A DNA stretch of 20,852 nt from a virus: positions 1-20,852 of IMG/VR virus record IMGVR_UViG_3300030103_000184. One strand, written 5' to 3'. The translations under genes were made by a program, and so were the position numbers. The notes beneath the pieces were generated by a model that saw only the letters and a list, made by a program, of their open reading frames with translations, was not told the DNA's origin and ran no database searches. Shown here one piece after another: positions 1 to 6,908 of the stretch. The number at the start of each line of letters is the position of its first letter. Within the stretch, counting starts at the first letter, position 1.

Positions 1-976
1 TGCCAGTAACCTCAACATCGTTACTAACTGTAACCTTAGTTGATGCAGTTAGGTCTATTGTTGGTGCAGTAATTTCTACCTCTGTATCTGCATCTACATC
101 AAGTTGTCCATCTGTGCTTGAACTTACAGACAAAGCACTATCTCTAAAAGTCATTTTTATTGCGTCATTTAATAATAAAGCAGAGTCATGCACATGAGTT
201 AAAGTTACATCGTTGTTAACACCAAAACCTAACACTGCTGCATCACTATCTAATTTTAAATCATTACTTATAAGAACTGCCGTTGAGGCATTTAAATCAA
301 TAGTTGCTTCACCATCTACTGTCAAAACACCATCTGAGCTTTGATGTACAAAACTAGCTGTATCACCAAACGTAAGTTTATTTGTGCCATTTAAAGTAAG
401 TCCAGTGCCATCTGTATGTGTTAAGGTAGTGTCTGCATCTGCACCAAACTTGACTACAGCACTATCACTAGATAATAATAAATCATCTGATACTGTAAGG
501 TCATCTTGCACTTTAAGATCAATTACACTTAATGAATCTAAAACATCTGTAACTATAGCACCACTGCCACCACCATCTAATGAAACAATTTTAGTATCTC
601 CGTTTGGTATGGTAACTGCTGCTCCAGCACCTGATCCTTGTTTTATAAGAATATTATATGGACCTGAACTACCACTATCGGTAGTTGCATTTTTTATTAT
701 ATGAACTCGTTTCATGGTGTCTGGACCTATAGTAATGGTGCAATCAGAATCCAAAGCTCCAGTATATGAGATATATATTGCTCTTCCTGCATCAGAAGTT
801 GCATCTGCCACTGTCGTTGCATGAGTATTAGCGTTAGTAGTTATGGCCTCCGTGCCAAAACCTAAAGCCTCACCTATAAGTTCTAAGTTTGTGTTGGTTT
901 TAGTACCCCATTGTCCTGACTGCTCGCCAGTATTCATTTCTTCGAGTCTCAAATTGTTTACAAATGTACTTGCCAT
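1..976 (-). CDS. Tail fibre / tail protein, 3' end cut by the window edge
   Basis: The frame is open from an ATG at 976 to base 1, giving 325 codons with no stop. The N-terminus (MASTFVNNLRLEEMNTGEQS, then GQWGTKTNTNLELIGEALG) is a signature I recognise from fibre proteins of marine phages, where it is thought to anchor the protein to the virion. Residues 40-150 are Gly/Ser/Thr-rich beta-type sequence. Residues 166-320 are two tandem copies of a degenerate repeat (LTHTDG / LTHVHD, KLTF / KMTF, TIDLNAS / TIDLTAS), as expected of an elongated trimeric shaft. The host-binding tip would lie beyond the left edge. The ATG shares one base with the upstream stop (TAATG), so translation is probably coupled. 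The virion role is inferred from family resemblance and composition; no receptor domain is visible. Confidence 0.8.
   Translation of the reverse strand, partial: MASTFVNNLRLEEMNTGEQSGQWGTKTNTNLELIGEALGFGTEAITTNANTHATTVADATSDAGRAIYISYTGALDSDCTITIGPDTMKRVHIIKNATTDSGSSGPYNILIKQGSGAGAAVTIPNGDTKIVSLDGGGSGAIVTDVLDSLSVIDLKVQDDLTVSDDLLLSSDSAVVKFGADADTTLTHTDGTGLTLNGTNKLTFGDTASFVHQSSDGVLTVDGEATIDLNASTAVLISNDLKLDSDAAVLGFGVNNDVTLTHVHDSALLLNDAIKMTFRDSALSVSSSTDGQLDVDADTEVEITAPTIDLTASTKVTVSNDVEVTG
17..481 (-). repeat. Tandem coding repeat in the tail-fibre shaft
   Basis: Fibre residues 166-239 (bases 260-481) and 240-320 (bases 17-259) align as two diverged copies of a unit of about 74-81 residues. Shared landmarks in order are LLLSSDSAV / LKLDSDAAV, LTHTDG / LTHVHD, LTF / MTF, SSDGVLTVD / STDGQLDVD, TIDLNAST / TIDLTAST and ISND / VSND. 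The second copy is longer by several residues just before its TIDL segment. The repeat probably reflects shaft lengthening by internal duplication. Confidence 0.65.
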
Positions 977-1833
977 TATGCGACCTCTTGCCAGTTAGCT
1001 GTTTGATTTGGAACTATTAAACTATATACTAATTCCTCTCCAGTGCCACCAGTAGCACTTACTCCCGTTAAAGATACCACACATTGTGGCACTGTGACAA
1101 CACTAGATTGTTGTGCTTGTGCAGCATCTAAGGTGACACTAACGTCAACACTAGCCACAACAGACTCTGAGCCTAATGCAGTTGTTCCAACATTTCCAGT
1201 AACAGATGCTCCAGTTGTTGTTGCTATGTTAGGAATACCAAGAGTATTTCCAAAATAACCCATGAGAGCATGGTTGTAACATTGATAATGCAATGTAGGT
1301 GCTCCGTCTGGAACAGTTATTTCTACATATCTAGTTGTGCCTGCATTAAAAGTAGTGGTGTCAACGTAAGATGACTGAGAAACAGATGAACCATCTATAT
1401 TGTAACTTACACCACTAGTGTATCTTGTATTTTTGTCTTTATCCTCATAAAGATTAATTGGATGACCATCATTACTACTGTCATCTTGATTAAATCTATA
1501 AGTATTACCCTCATATAAAGTTAAAGTAACATCAGAAGTAGCTGTCGATCCACCAATGGCATACTTATTTGTTGATCCTTGATTGTAATATGGATGATTT
1601 GAAGGGTTGCCAGAAACGACAGTAACAGTGAAAGTGACTGTACTAGCACCAGTTTGACTTATGGCAGTGGTTGCAGAAACACCTGTTGCAGCAACATTTA
1701 CACCAGGTATACCATCTGGAGTCCCTAAAGCAGTTGTACCAACAACACCAGTAACAACAACGTCAATCTCTTCATTCCAAGGACCTTGACCCCATGTGCC
1801 TCTACCCCAACCTTGTAAGGTAGAATTTGACAT
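976..1833 (-). CDS. Virion structural protein with a cupredoxin-like domain between repeat segments
   Basis: This 285-residue protein begins GWGRGTWGQGPWN (8-20), an N-terminus I recognise from marine-phage structural proteins. Two flanking regions carry similar segments, VTGVVGTTALG (27-37) and VTGNVGTTALG (211-221), plus TGVSAT at 50-55 and 256-261. Between them, residues 104-198 form a separate beta domain with NTYRFNQDDSSNDGHPINL, VPDGAPTLHYQC and NHALMG. H124, C185, H188 and M191 match the His-Cys-His-Met ligand pattern of cupredoxins, with a shorter C-x2-H-x2-M spacing than plastocyanin. Metal binding is inference. The ATG directly follows the upstream stop, with AAGGA behind it. It probably belongs to the tail, given that a fibre gene follows; the exact location in the virion is unknown. 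Confidence 0.72.
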   Translation of the reverse strand: MSNSTLQGWGRGTWGQGPWNEEIDVVVTGVVGTTALGTPDGIPGVNVAATGVSATTAISQTGASTVTFTVTVVSGNPSNHPYYNQGSTNKYAIGGSTATSDVTLTLYEGNTYRFNQDDSSNDGHPINLYEDKDKNTRYTSGVSYNIDGSSVSQSSYVDTTTFNAGTTRYVEITVPDGAPTLHYQCYNHALMGYFGNTLGIPNIATTTGASVTGNVGTTALGSESVVASVDVSVTLDAAQAQQSSVVTVPQCVVSLTGVSATGGTGEELVYSLIVPNQTANWQEVA

Positions 1834-2286
1834 TTAGGCTATCCTTATAATCGCATTACTTGCATCAGCAGTTGGAAACTGAATTGTGAAAGTGCCAGAT
1901 GTTGAAGTTTTATTAGATGTAAAATCTAACACACAAACTGCTTTATCACTATTAGTGTCATTATAAATTAAAGCACCCATAGCGGTAATTGTTGCAGTTG
2001 TGAAACTTAAGTCAGCAAAATCTGTAAAAGCAGTTGTTCCAGAAGTTGTCGGTGCAACTTTAGTTAAAGTGCCACCACCAGAAGTATAAGAACCACTATT
2101 TGCAATTTCACCAGTTGTCGTAAAAGCAGTCGTTGCTGCTCCTAATGTCGCAGTTGTGGAAGATTTGCCTCCACCACCTTCTGCATATAACGCTAATTTA
2201 AAAGCATTTCCGTTTGTTGCAAAATTGTGTGTGCCTAACAATAACTCTTGTTTAAATGCAGTACACATTGCTTGTGCTATAGCCAT
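1834..2286 (-). CDS. Conserved structural (tail or capsid) protein, function unknown
   Basis: The 150-residue product starts MAIAQAMCTAFKQELLLGTH and ends in FTIQFPTADASNAIIRIA. I recognise both as conserved ends of a marine-phage virion protein family. The middle is low-complexity Thr/Ala/Gly sequence typical of beta-rich phage surface proteins. No catalytic motif is visible. The start is supported by AAGGAG seven or eight bases upstream of the ATG. It sits between a small conserved protein and the cupredoxin-domain protein, in the tail part of the late operon. A virion role is inferred from family pattern and context only. Confidence 0.7.
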   Translation of the reverse strand: MAIAQAMCTAFKQELLLGTHNFATNGNAFKLALYAEGGGGKSSTTATLGAATTAFTTTGEIANSGSYTSGGGTLTKVAPTTSGTTAFTDFADLSFTTATITAMGALIYNDTNSDKAVCVLDFTSNKTSTSGTFTIQFPTADASNAIIRIA

Positions 2287-2287
2287 A

Positions 2288-2575
2288 TTAAAGTCTCCTT
2301 ATATATTCAGCGGTTTCTTTTTGACCGCTTGATCTTAGAACTTGAATTATACTAGCACGTTCCTCTCTTCTTGCCAATAATATATAATGATACAAAACTC
2401 CTTTAAGTTGCTCTTTAAATAATTTAGCTTGTTGCCTAACATGAGGGGGAGCTTGATCTGATATACCTGCTATCTTATCAACAGCTAAGTCTGCTATCTG
2501 CTCGTTTGTCAATCCACCCCCTTGTGATGTTTTAATATTGACACTTCCAACAGTTCCTGATCCTAAATCAAGCAT
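2288..2575 (-). CDS. Small conserved phage protein of unknown function
   Basis: The 95-residue product begins MLDLGSGTVGSVNIKT. It continues with a helical part: NEQIADLAVDKIAGISDQAP, then PPHVRQQAKLFKEQLKGVLY and a basic C-terminus ending AEYIRRL. The D-x2-V-D-K-I...AP-x3-R-x-QA-x2-F-K pattern recurs in small proteins of marine phage structural clusters. I cannot give a function; an assembly factor is possible. An in-frame ATG at 2590 would add five residues, but AGGAG at 2583-2587 lies seven bases before the ATG at 2575, so I chose 2575. It overlaps the upstream gene by 8 nt. Confidence 0.72.
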   Translation of the reverse strand: MLDLGSGTVGSVNIKTSQGGGLTNEQIADLAVDKIAGISDQAPPHVRQQAKLFKEQLKGVLYHYILLARREERASIIQVLRSSGQKETAEYIRRL

Positions 2576-3287
2576 TTTTTTTCTCCTCATAACTTATGCC
2601 AGGTATATCAACTCTACCTATTAAATTAGGTTTTGAATCAAGTGGTTCTGGCGGTTCTAACTTTGATTTTTTTGTTATTAACATATTACCTTGTGTGGTT
2701 GTAGAAACAAGTGGATCGTCAAGTCTATGATAACCATAAAGTTTTTCATCGTCTGGAACATTCATATCTAGCAAAGATGAACTATTAGCTATGTGAACTT
2801 TTATTTTTTTTGAAATAGCTATAGCTAACCAAAATTCACAACACGCTCTGCCTGCCTCTGCAAAAGCAACATCTTTATGAGTAAAATCTATTCCATACAA
2901 ATGTAAATCTGACACTTTTTGTGATACTGCATAACCTATCGAATAAGATACTGTGTTATTAAAATAAGCATAGCCAGTTTTTTGTATTACTTCTTGTAAA
3001 GGATATTCCACAACGTCAGGACATCTTTTATCTAAACAACAAGAATATATTGGTATGTCCTTTTTAGTTAAAAGTCTTTCTGTCATTACATCTGTTTGTT
3101 TACCAGCGTTGGGTGAATCCAAAAACCTAGAGGGCGGGTCCATCATAAAACACTTATCGTGATAGATAACACCAGACATAGAATTAATTGTCCATACCTC
3201 ATCAAATTTTTCACTTCTTATTTTTGCTAATATATATTCTGAAAAACTATTGCCAAGTGCAACAATAGCTATGCTTTTGTTTTTCAT
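2568..3287 (-). CDS. Rossmann-like protein resembling MptE/DUF115-type enzymes
   Basis: The 239-residue protein opens with a beta strand and Gly-rich turn (KSIAIVALGNSFSEYI, 4-19), then EVWTINSMSG (30-39). Asp50 lies in FMMDPPSR, YFNNTVSYSIGYA spans 108-120, LHLYGIDFTH spans 128-137, and AEAGRACCEFWLA spans 143-155. This order resembles DUF115 / MptE-like and motility-accessory-factor proteins, which act on nucleotide- or sugar-linked substrates. I recognise close relatives with EKLYGYHRLDDPLVS near the C-terminus inside structural regions of other marine phages. The resemblance is by pattern; the substrate is unknown. Glycan modification of the virion or host surface is speculation. The start is ATG with GAGGG nearby. 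The last 50 residues are Pro/Lys-rich and look disordered. Confidence 0.7.
   Translation of the reverse strand: MKNKSIAIVALGNSFSEYILAKIRSEKFDEVWTINSMSGVIYHDKCFMMDPPSRFLDSPNAGKQTDVMTERLLTKKDIPIYSCCLDKRCPDVVEYPLQEVIQKTGYAYFNNTVSYSIGYAVSQKVSDLHLYGIDFTHKDVAFAEAGRACCEFWLAIAISKKIKVHIANSSSLLDMNVPDDEKLYGYHRLDDPLVSTTTQGNMLITKKSKLEPPEPLDSKPNLIGRVDIPGISYEEKKNA
2583..2587 (-). promoter_or_regulatory. Ribosome binding site deciding the 2575 start
   Basis: The minus strand reads AGGAG then seven A residues then ATG at 2575. The sequence lies inside the last codons of the upstream gene and favours 2575 over the ATG at 2590, which has no such site. Confidence 0.6.
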
Positions 3288-3298
3288 CTTGCTACCCT

Positions 3299-3946
3299 CT
3301 ATTGTTTTGGAACTCTGACCAAACCCTCCCTAAAAGCATCTGTATTTTCTTGTCCTTCACCATATACTTTAAGTCTGCTTATAGCCTCTGTAAATCTTGC
3401 AGTATATAGTTGTATTAAGTCTGACTCACCTTTCATAAAAGTATATGCCTCTACAAGTGTAGCATATAATAAAGCATCTGGTGCGTTTGTGCTTATCCAA
3501 GTGCTTCCAGAATCATCAGTTGTTAACGAAGCAGGTCTATAATAATAATGTAATTCAACGGCATAACTAGAATCTGGAGTTGGTGCAACTATGAATGTAT
3601 CAACATCAAAAGATGAATAAAATCTAGGACTACCAGTGGTGCTTGAGTTTGGTGTAAATTCTTGTATGTAATTAACATCCTTTTGTAATAAAAAAACATT
3701 TTGACTACTTGAGTTAACATAAGATAAAGAAAAAGTTGCTAAGTAATCAGATGGTTTTTCTAAAAACTTGTTACCACTTGTCATTGTTCCAGTAACATTT
3801 TTTCTGAAAAGATCTAAATCAACAACTTTAAATATTCTTTCTTCTGCATTTTTTATAAAAAATGGTATCTCTGCTACAAAAGTTGATTCATCATTTTCAG
3901 TCCACTCTTGTATTGAAGCTGTTAATGTTGTTAATGTAAAACTCAT
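3299..3946 (-). CDS. Head-tail adaptor / tail tubular A-like protein
   Basis: The 215-residue protein has a helical N-terminal part (LTASIQEWTENDESTF, then FIKNAEERIFKVVDLDLFRK). A beta region follows (FLLQKDVNYIQEF, PRFYSSFDVDTFIVAPTPD, VELHYYYRP), then C-terminal helices (APDALLYATLVEAYTFMKG, FTEAISRLKVYGE). This arrangement matches the T7 gp11 / P22 gp4-like adaptor style, in which the protein docks beneath the portal and starts the tail. Its start overlaps the upstream stop through ATGA. The neighbour at 4257-4925 has a similar overall layout, suggesting two stacked adaptor or tube rings. The assignment is by pattern, and the precise ring is uncertain. Confidence 0.68.
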   Translation of the reverse strand: MSFTLTTLTASIQEWTENDESTFVAEIPFFIKNAEERIFKVVDLDLFRKNVTGTMTSGNKFLEKPSDYLATFSLSYVNSSSQNVFLLQKDVNYIQEFTPNSSTTGSPRFYSSFDVDTFIVAPTPDSSYAVELHYYYRPASLTTDDSGSTWISTNAPDALLYATLVEAYTFMKGESDLIQLYTARFTEAISRLKVYGEGQENTDAFREGLVRVPKQ

Positions 3947-4257
3947 GTTGTACTCACTGTTACTGTTCCAACTGAAGCCGTTGCACTAAATGTCGTAAGT
4001 AATGTTCCTATATTACCTAATCCAGTATTTGTGTAAACAATGAATTTTTTTCCATCATCTTCCGTGTCTGGTCTAGCATCTCTGATTGCTTGATTATCTG
4101 CACGACTTCTTACTGGCTCTAATTGTGGATGTTTTTCTTCATATTCATCTTTGCCAACAATAGAACCATTCCATTCTTTGCGAGTGTCTTTTAATTTATA
4201 CCTAAATCCAGATCTGTCTGATATTCTGTAAGCGTATTTACCACTAGCAAAAGCCAT
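3943..4257 (-). CDS. Small conserved structural protein, Cys-less version of a zinc-knuckle-like family
   Basis: The 104-residue product contains ISDRSGFRYKLKDTRKEWNG (12-31), then EYEEKHPQLEPVR and RDARPDTED. I recognise this as a phage family in which some members carry two C-x2-C pairs where this one has S13/S16 and G35/E38, so it probably binds no metal. The C-terminal 35 residues are beta-type and Thr/Val-rich. It sits between the two adaptor-type proteins, overlapping the upstream stop by one base (TAATG) and the downstream start by four (ATGA). A head-completion or connector role is plausible from position; no function is proven by sequence. Confidence 0.7.
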   Translation of the reverse strand: MAFASGKYAYRISDRSGFRYKLKDTRKEWNGSIVGKDEYEEKHPQLEPVRSRADNQAIRDARPDTEDDGKKFIVYTNTGLGNIGTLLTTFSATASVGTVTVSTT

Positions 4258-4925
4258 TATCCTACCTTATAATAATCTAATTTAGGAGATACGTTAAAAG
4301 CAGATCTATCTCTATCTTCTGCCATTGCTCTTTCAAACTCTTCTTCATACACAGTTTTAAGAAATTGTATTCTATCTGGTGCTCTTTTCATAGATATATA
4401 ATAAGCCAATCCAGCAGTTAAACAAGGTATAAATCTAAAAGGCACCTCCATAGTATTAACTTGCGAGTCTGCGTCTTGTATGCGTGTTAAAGCATCATAC
4501 ACAATAACATCTGTGCTGTTTTCTGGTGTAGGAAATAATTTTAAATTTGGTGTTATTTGCCTATCTAAAAAATATTGTGTGGGTCTTCCAGTAGAGGTTT
4601 TGTTTGGTAAGTTTAGAAAAGCATCTCTGCTTATTCTAGTCATTGAAAAGTCAGTCCCACTACGTCTAACAACTAAAGATAATATGTCAATTACATCGGT
4701 TGCTAAACTATACTCTGAATCATTTGTTGTGACAGTTTGTGTTCTTTGTTCAATAGTCCATTGATTAAGACCACGATTTGCCCACTCTGCCAACATAATA
4801 TTCATAGACCTTCTAGCAGTTTGTAAGTCGTAACCAGTTTTAGCCTCTAAGCCACATCTTTCAAAAGCCTCCTCGATGTACTCTGCTACATCTAAATCAA
4901 AATCAGTAGAACTTGAAGTTGCCAT
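4257..4925 (-). CDS. Head-tail connector adaptor, P22 gp4 / T7 gp11-like
   Basis: This is a 222-residue protein. Its N-terminal helices include YIEEAFERCGLEAKTGYDLQ and SMNIMLAEWANRGLNQWTIE. A beta domain follows (SEYSLATDVIDILSLVVRR, GRPTQYFLDRQITPNLKLFP), and C-terminal helices include LTAGLAYYISMKRAPDRIQF. The pattern of a helical bundle, then a P-x2-Y-F-L/strand segment with an LFPTP turn, then a helical tail is typical of podovirus adaptor proteins that seal the portal after DNA packaging. AAGGAT lies at the end of the preceding gene, just upstream of the ATG. Confidence in a connector role is good; which named homologue it matches is uncertain. Confidence 0.72.
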   Translation of the reverse strand: MATSSSTDFDLDVAEYIEEAFERCGLEAKTGYDLQTARRSMNIMLAEWANRGLNQWTIEQRTQTVTTNDSEYSLATDVIDILSLVVRRSGTDFSMTRISRDAFLNLPNKTSTGRPTQYFLDRQITPNLKLFPTPENSTDVIVYDALTRIQDADSQVNTMEVPFRFIPCLTAGLAYYISMKRAPDRIQFLKTVYEEEFERAMAEDRDRSAFNVSPKLDYYKVG

Positions 4926-4928
4926 CTT

Positions 4929-5597
4929 TTAATCCTTATACAAATTATTAAACGTAATGCTAGGGTCCATATAACTATTATCACATTCTGCGTTATGAAT
5001 CCACTGACTTGGTTTAAAATCAGGTGCACCCTCACCTGTCTCCCACAAAGCAGGACTTGTAGCACGAACTCTATTATTAGGTAATGCTACTATATTTCCA
5101 GTCCATTTACCAGCATCAGTTAATTCAATAACATGACTTTGTTTATGTTGTGCGGGGTCGTCAGCTATGTCGGACTCTGTATAATCAACTGTAAAAAGAT
5201 ATTTTCCTATATAAAATTTACCATCAATCTTACATTTCCAAGGACTTGAGCTAACTCTATCCATTTTAATTATGGAGTGATAATGAGAACTACAATCCCA
5301 AGGTTGAACTAAATGCACAAGCATAGGATCTGGCCATTCTTTTAAAGGAGTATCTGCAACTAAAGCTGTAATTGGCATCCTTGCCCACATAGCTCCACCA
5401 TTTATATTTTGACTATCATCAAAATCTGACTCACAACCAGTAAATATAACTTGAAAACTTAAACACCTATCAGGCACAGTCGTAACTGCTATAGCCATAG
5501 CGTGTAAAAACTCTCCGTGATATTTTTCGTGGTTGTGCGTATACTCTCTTCTCACCCAACATTTAAAATGAGGGATGTTACTTTGTAAATAGGGCAC
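4929..5597 (-). CDS. Conserved marine-phage virion-associated protein, unknown function
   Basis: The 222-residue product starts from GTG as MPYLQSNIPHFKCWVRREYT. I recognise this N-terminus as conserved in marine phages, which supports the GTG directly after the upstream TAA. Further conserved-looking parts are WARMPITALV, LHLV-type segments around VQPWDCSSHYH, GKFYIGKYLFTVDYTES and ALPNNRVR. The composition is Trp/His-rich with mixed strands, and no membrane segment or catalytic signature is visible. Between the small basic proteins and the connector genes, it is probably structural or an assembly factor. I cannot assign a precise function. Confidence 0.72.
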   Translation of the reverse strand: MPYLQSNIPHFKCWVRREYTHNHEKYHGEFLHAMAIAVTTVPDRCLSFQVIFTGCESDFDDSQNINGGAMWARMPITALVADTPLKEWPDPMLVHLVQPWDCSSHYHSIIKMDRVSSSPWKCKIDGKFYIGKYLFTVDYTESDIADDPAQHKQSHVIELTDAGKWTGNIVALPNNRVRATSPALWETGEGAPDFKPSQWIHNAECDNSYMDPSITFNNLYKD

Positions 5598-5810
5598 TTA
5601 TACACGGCCACCTTTAGCAAAGCCCTTTTTCTTCATCGCAGCACCACCTTTGGCAAAACCTTTTTTAGCCATTCCACCACCACGCATTTTCTTTGCAGCC
5701 ATGCCACCGCCTCTCATTTTTTTAGGTTTTGCTTCACCACCCTCCATCATTTTAGCAGCTCTGGCTAGTTCTTTTGACATAGCCATCATTTTTCTTGGAC
5801 TCATTGCCAT
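5598..5810 (-). CDS. Lys/Gly/Met-rich repeat protein
   Basis: This 70-residue, highly basic protein has an N-terminal helix (MAMSPRKMMAMSKELARAAK). After it come KKMRGGGMA twice and KKGFAKGG twice, ending GGRV. Such Lys-Gly-Gly repeat proteins recur in marine phage structural regions; their role is unknown, with DNA binding inside the capsid one possibility. GGAG six bases before the ATG supports the start, and the N-terminus overlaps the upstream gene by 10 nt. It shares the G-G-hydrophobic motif with several other proteins in the window. Confidence 0.7.
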   Translation of the reverse strand: MAMSPRKMMAMSKELARAAKMMEGGEAKPKKMRGGGMAAKKMRGGGMAKKGFAKGGAAMKKKGFAKGGRV

Positions 5811-6352
5811 TTTAGTCTCCTATAGTAGTTTTCACGTTGCTCATAAATGTCTTCAACATTGTACCTATTATAATAATTATCATAATAACCAAGTTTCTTC
5901 AATTTATTTGCACTTTCTTGAAGCTTACTTAATCTTTGTACGAATATCAAAGAATATTCCTCACTGACAACTTCCTCAAAAGAACCATCATCTATTAGTT
6001 CATTAACGTCATCATCAGGGTGGAATCCCATTAACCAAATATCTCTTTGGTTAAATTTGTTTTGATGTATTAATTCATTCAAATTAGTTAAATTATTATG
6101 AAAAACATCATTACTTTCAAAACACATATCAATAACAATTATTAAATCTTTTGAGTCATGAAATTTATTAATTAAAGAGTAAACTATGTCGTAACTTTCT
6201 GTGGTTTTAAGAGCAAAACCTACTTTTTTATTCTTCCAAGCACTTTTAGCATAAGGGCAAGATGGTAAATTATTATAATTTTTATTAGGTATTTCTAAAG
6301 CGTGTTTAGACCACTGACGTATTTCTTCACAAATTTTATGTTCTATATTCAT
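5801..6352 (-). CDS. Unknown AT-rich gene, 183 residues
   Basis: The N-terminus is helical (KICEEIRQWSKHALEIP) and is followed by LPSCPYAKSAWKNKKVGFAL (29-48). That motif, P-x-C-P-[YF]-A-x2-A-W, I have seen in marine phage proteins of unknown role. The core contains a hydrophobic strand DLIIVIDMCFE and IWLMGFHPDDDVNELID, suggesting an alpha/beta fold. The C-terminus is charged and Tyr-rich (GYYDNYYNRYNVEDIYEQ). The DNA is visibly richer in A and T and in Asn/Lys codons than the flanking structural genes, which may mean separate acquisition. ATGA coupling to the upstream gene supports the start. I do not recognise a function. Confidence 0.68.
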   Translation of the reverse strand: MNIEHKICEEIRQWSKHALEIPNKNYNNLPSCPYAKSAWKNKKVGFALKTTESYDIVYSLINKFHDSKDLIIVIDMCFESNDVFHNNLTNLNELIHQNKFNQRDIWLMGFHPDDDVNELIDDGSFEEVVSEEYSLIFVQRLSKLQESANKLKKLGYYDNYYNRYNVEDIYEQRENYYRRLKWQ

Positions 6353-6627
6353 TTCTTTTTTCTTCTTGCTGCCTGAACTCTTTTTGGTCTGCCTGCTGGT
6401 TGACCTAATCTTTTTTTCTGTGCAATACGCTTTCTTTTTTCTGATGCAGACATTTCTGATGCAGTTTTTGGTGTTTTTGATGAAATACGTTTAGTAGGTC
6501 TACAATAAGGAGTGCCACGTTTTTCACCCTTTTGTCTGCCACACTTTTTACCAGTTCTTTGATCTTTCCAATCTTCCTTAAACCATCGTTTAAGAGCAAG
6601 GCCAGCTTTTGTTTTACGAACCGCCAT
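6349..6627 (-). CDS. Small basic phage protein with RWFKEDW motif
   Basis: The 92-residue, strongly basic product carries LKRWFKEDWKDQRTGKKCGR (12-31), GTPYCRPTKRISSKTPKTAS and a Lys/Arg-rich tail ending RRKKK. I recognise this family from many phages of aquatic bacteria, where it is annotated only as a domain of unknown function. The two cysteines (C29 and C42) and the conserved Trp residues suggest a small folded core followed by a basic tail, possibly nucleic-acid binding. It joins the upstream gene through TAATG and the downstream one through ATGA. Function unknown. Confidence 0.75.
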   Translation of the reverse strand: MAVRKTKAGLALKRWFKEDWKDQRTGKKCGRQKGEKRGTPYCRPTKRISSKTPKTASEMSASEKRKRIAQKKRLGQPAGRPKRVQAARRKKK

Positions 6628-6908
6628 TATCTAAACTTTGTAACTTTTCTTCTATTGCTCATAACAACGCCACAACCCCTTGCTATGTTTGGATTTTTAG
6701 AAGGTCTTTTTGTTTTACCTTTTGATACGTTACCGCCATTAGCCATTGTAATAACGCCACCCTCTGCTTTTTTCTTAGCTTTTTTGCCACCTTTTCCATA
6801 GTTGGCTGCTCCAACCTTTCGGCATTTAGCAATAGCTCCTGAAGCATAGGCTGATGGAAAAACTCTATAACGAGCTTTAACTTTATGATAACAAGCGTCT
6901 TTAGGCAT
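6627..6908 (-). CDS. Small basic phage protein with PSAYASG motif
   Basis: The 93-residue product begins MPKDACYHKVKARYRVFPSA and continues YASGAIAKCRKVGAANYG. I recognise this short conserved module from phages of marine bacteria; its two cysteines (C6 and C29) are regular features. The remainder has two Gly-Gly-hydrophobic segments (EGGVITMANGGNVSKG) and a basic end. Function unknown; structural or nucleic-acid binding is plausible. It overlaps the upstream gene by 8 nt. A longer frame on the same strand (6683-6973) is its shadow and shows no conserved motif. Confidence 0.75.
   Translation of the reverse strand: MPKDACYHKVKARYRVFPSAYASGAIAKCRKVGAANYGKGGKKAKKKAEGGVITMANGGNVSKGKTKRPSKNPNIARGCGVVMSNRRKVTKFR

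Noticed and set aside
384-704. Plus-strand frame of 106 codons inside the tail-fibre gene
   Set aside because: It is antisense to a clear minus-strand fibre frame, has no convincing ribosome binding site, and its product shows no recognisable motif.
5610-5730. Short direct repeats that might suggest a CRISPR-like or DNA repeat array
   Set aside because: They encode the repeated KKMRGGGMA and KKGFAKGG units of one protein, have no spacer structure and follow codon phase.
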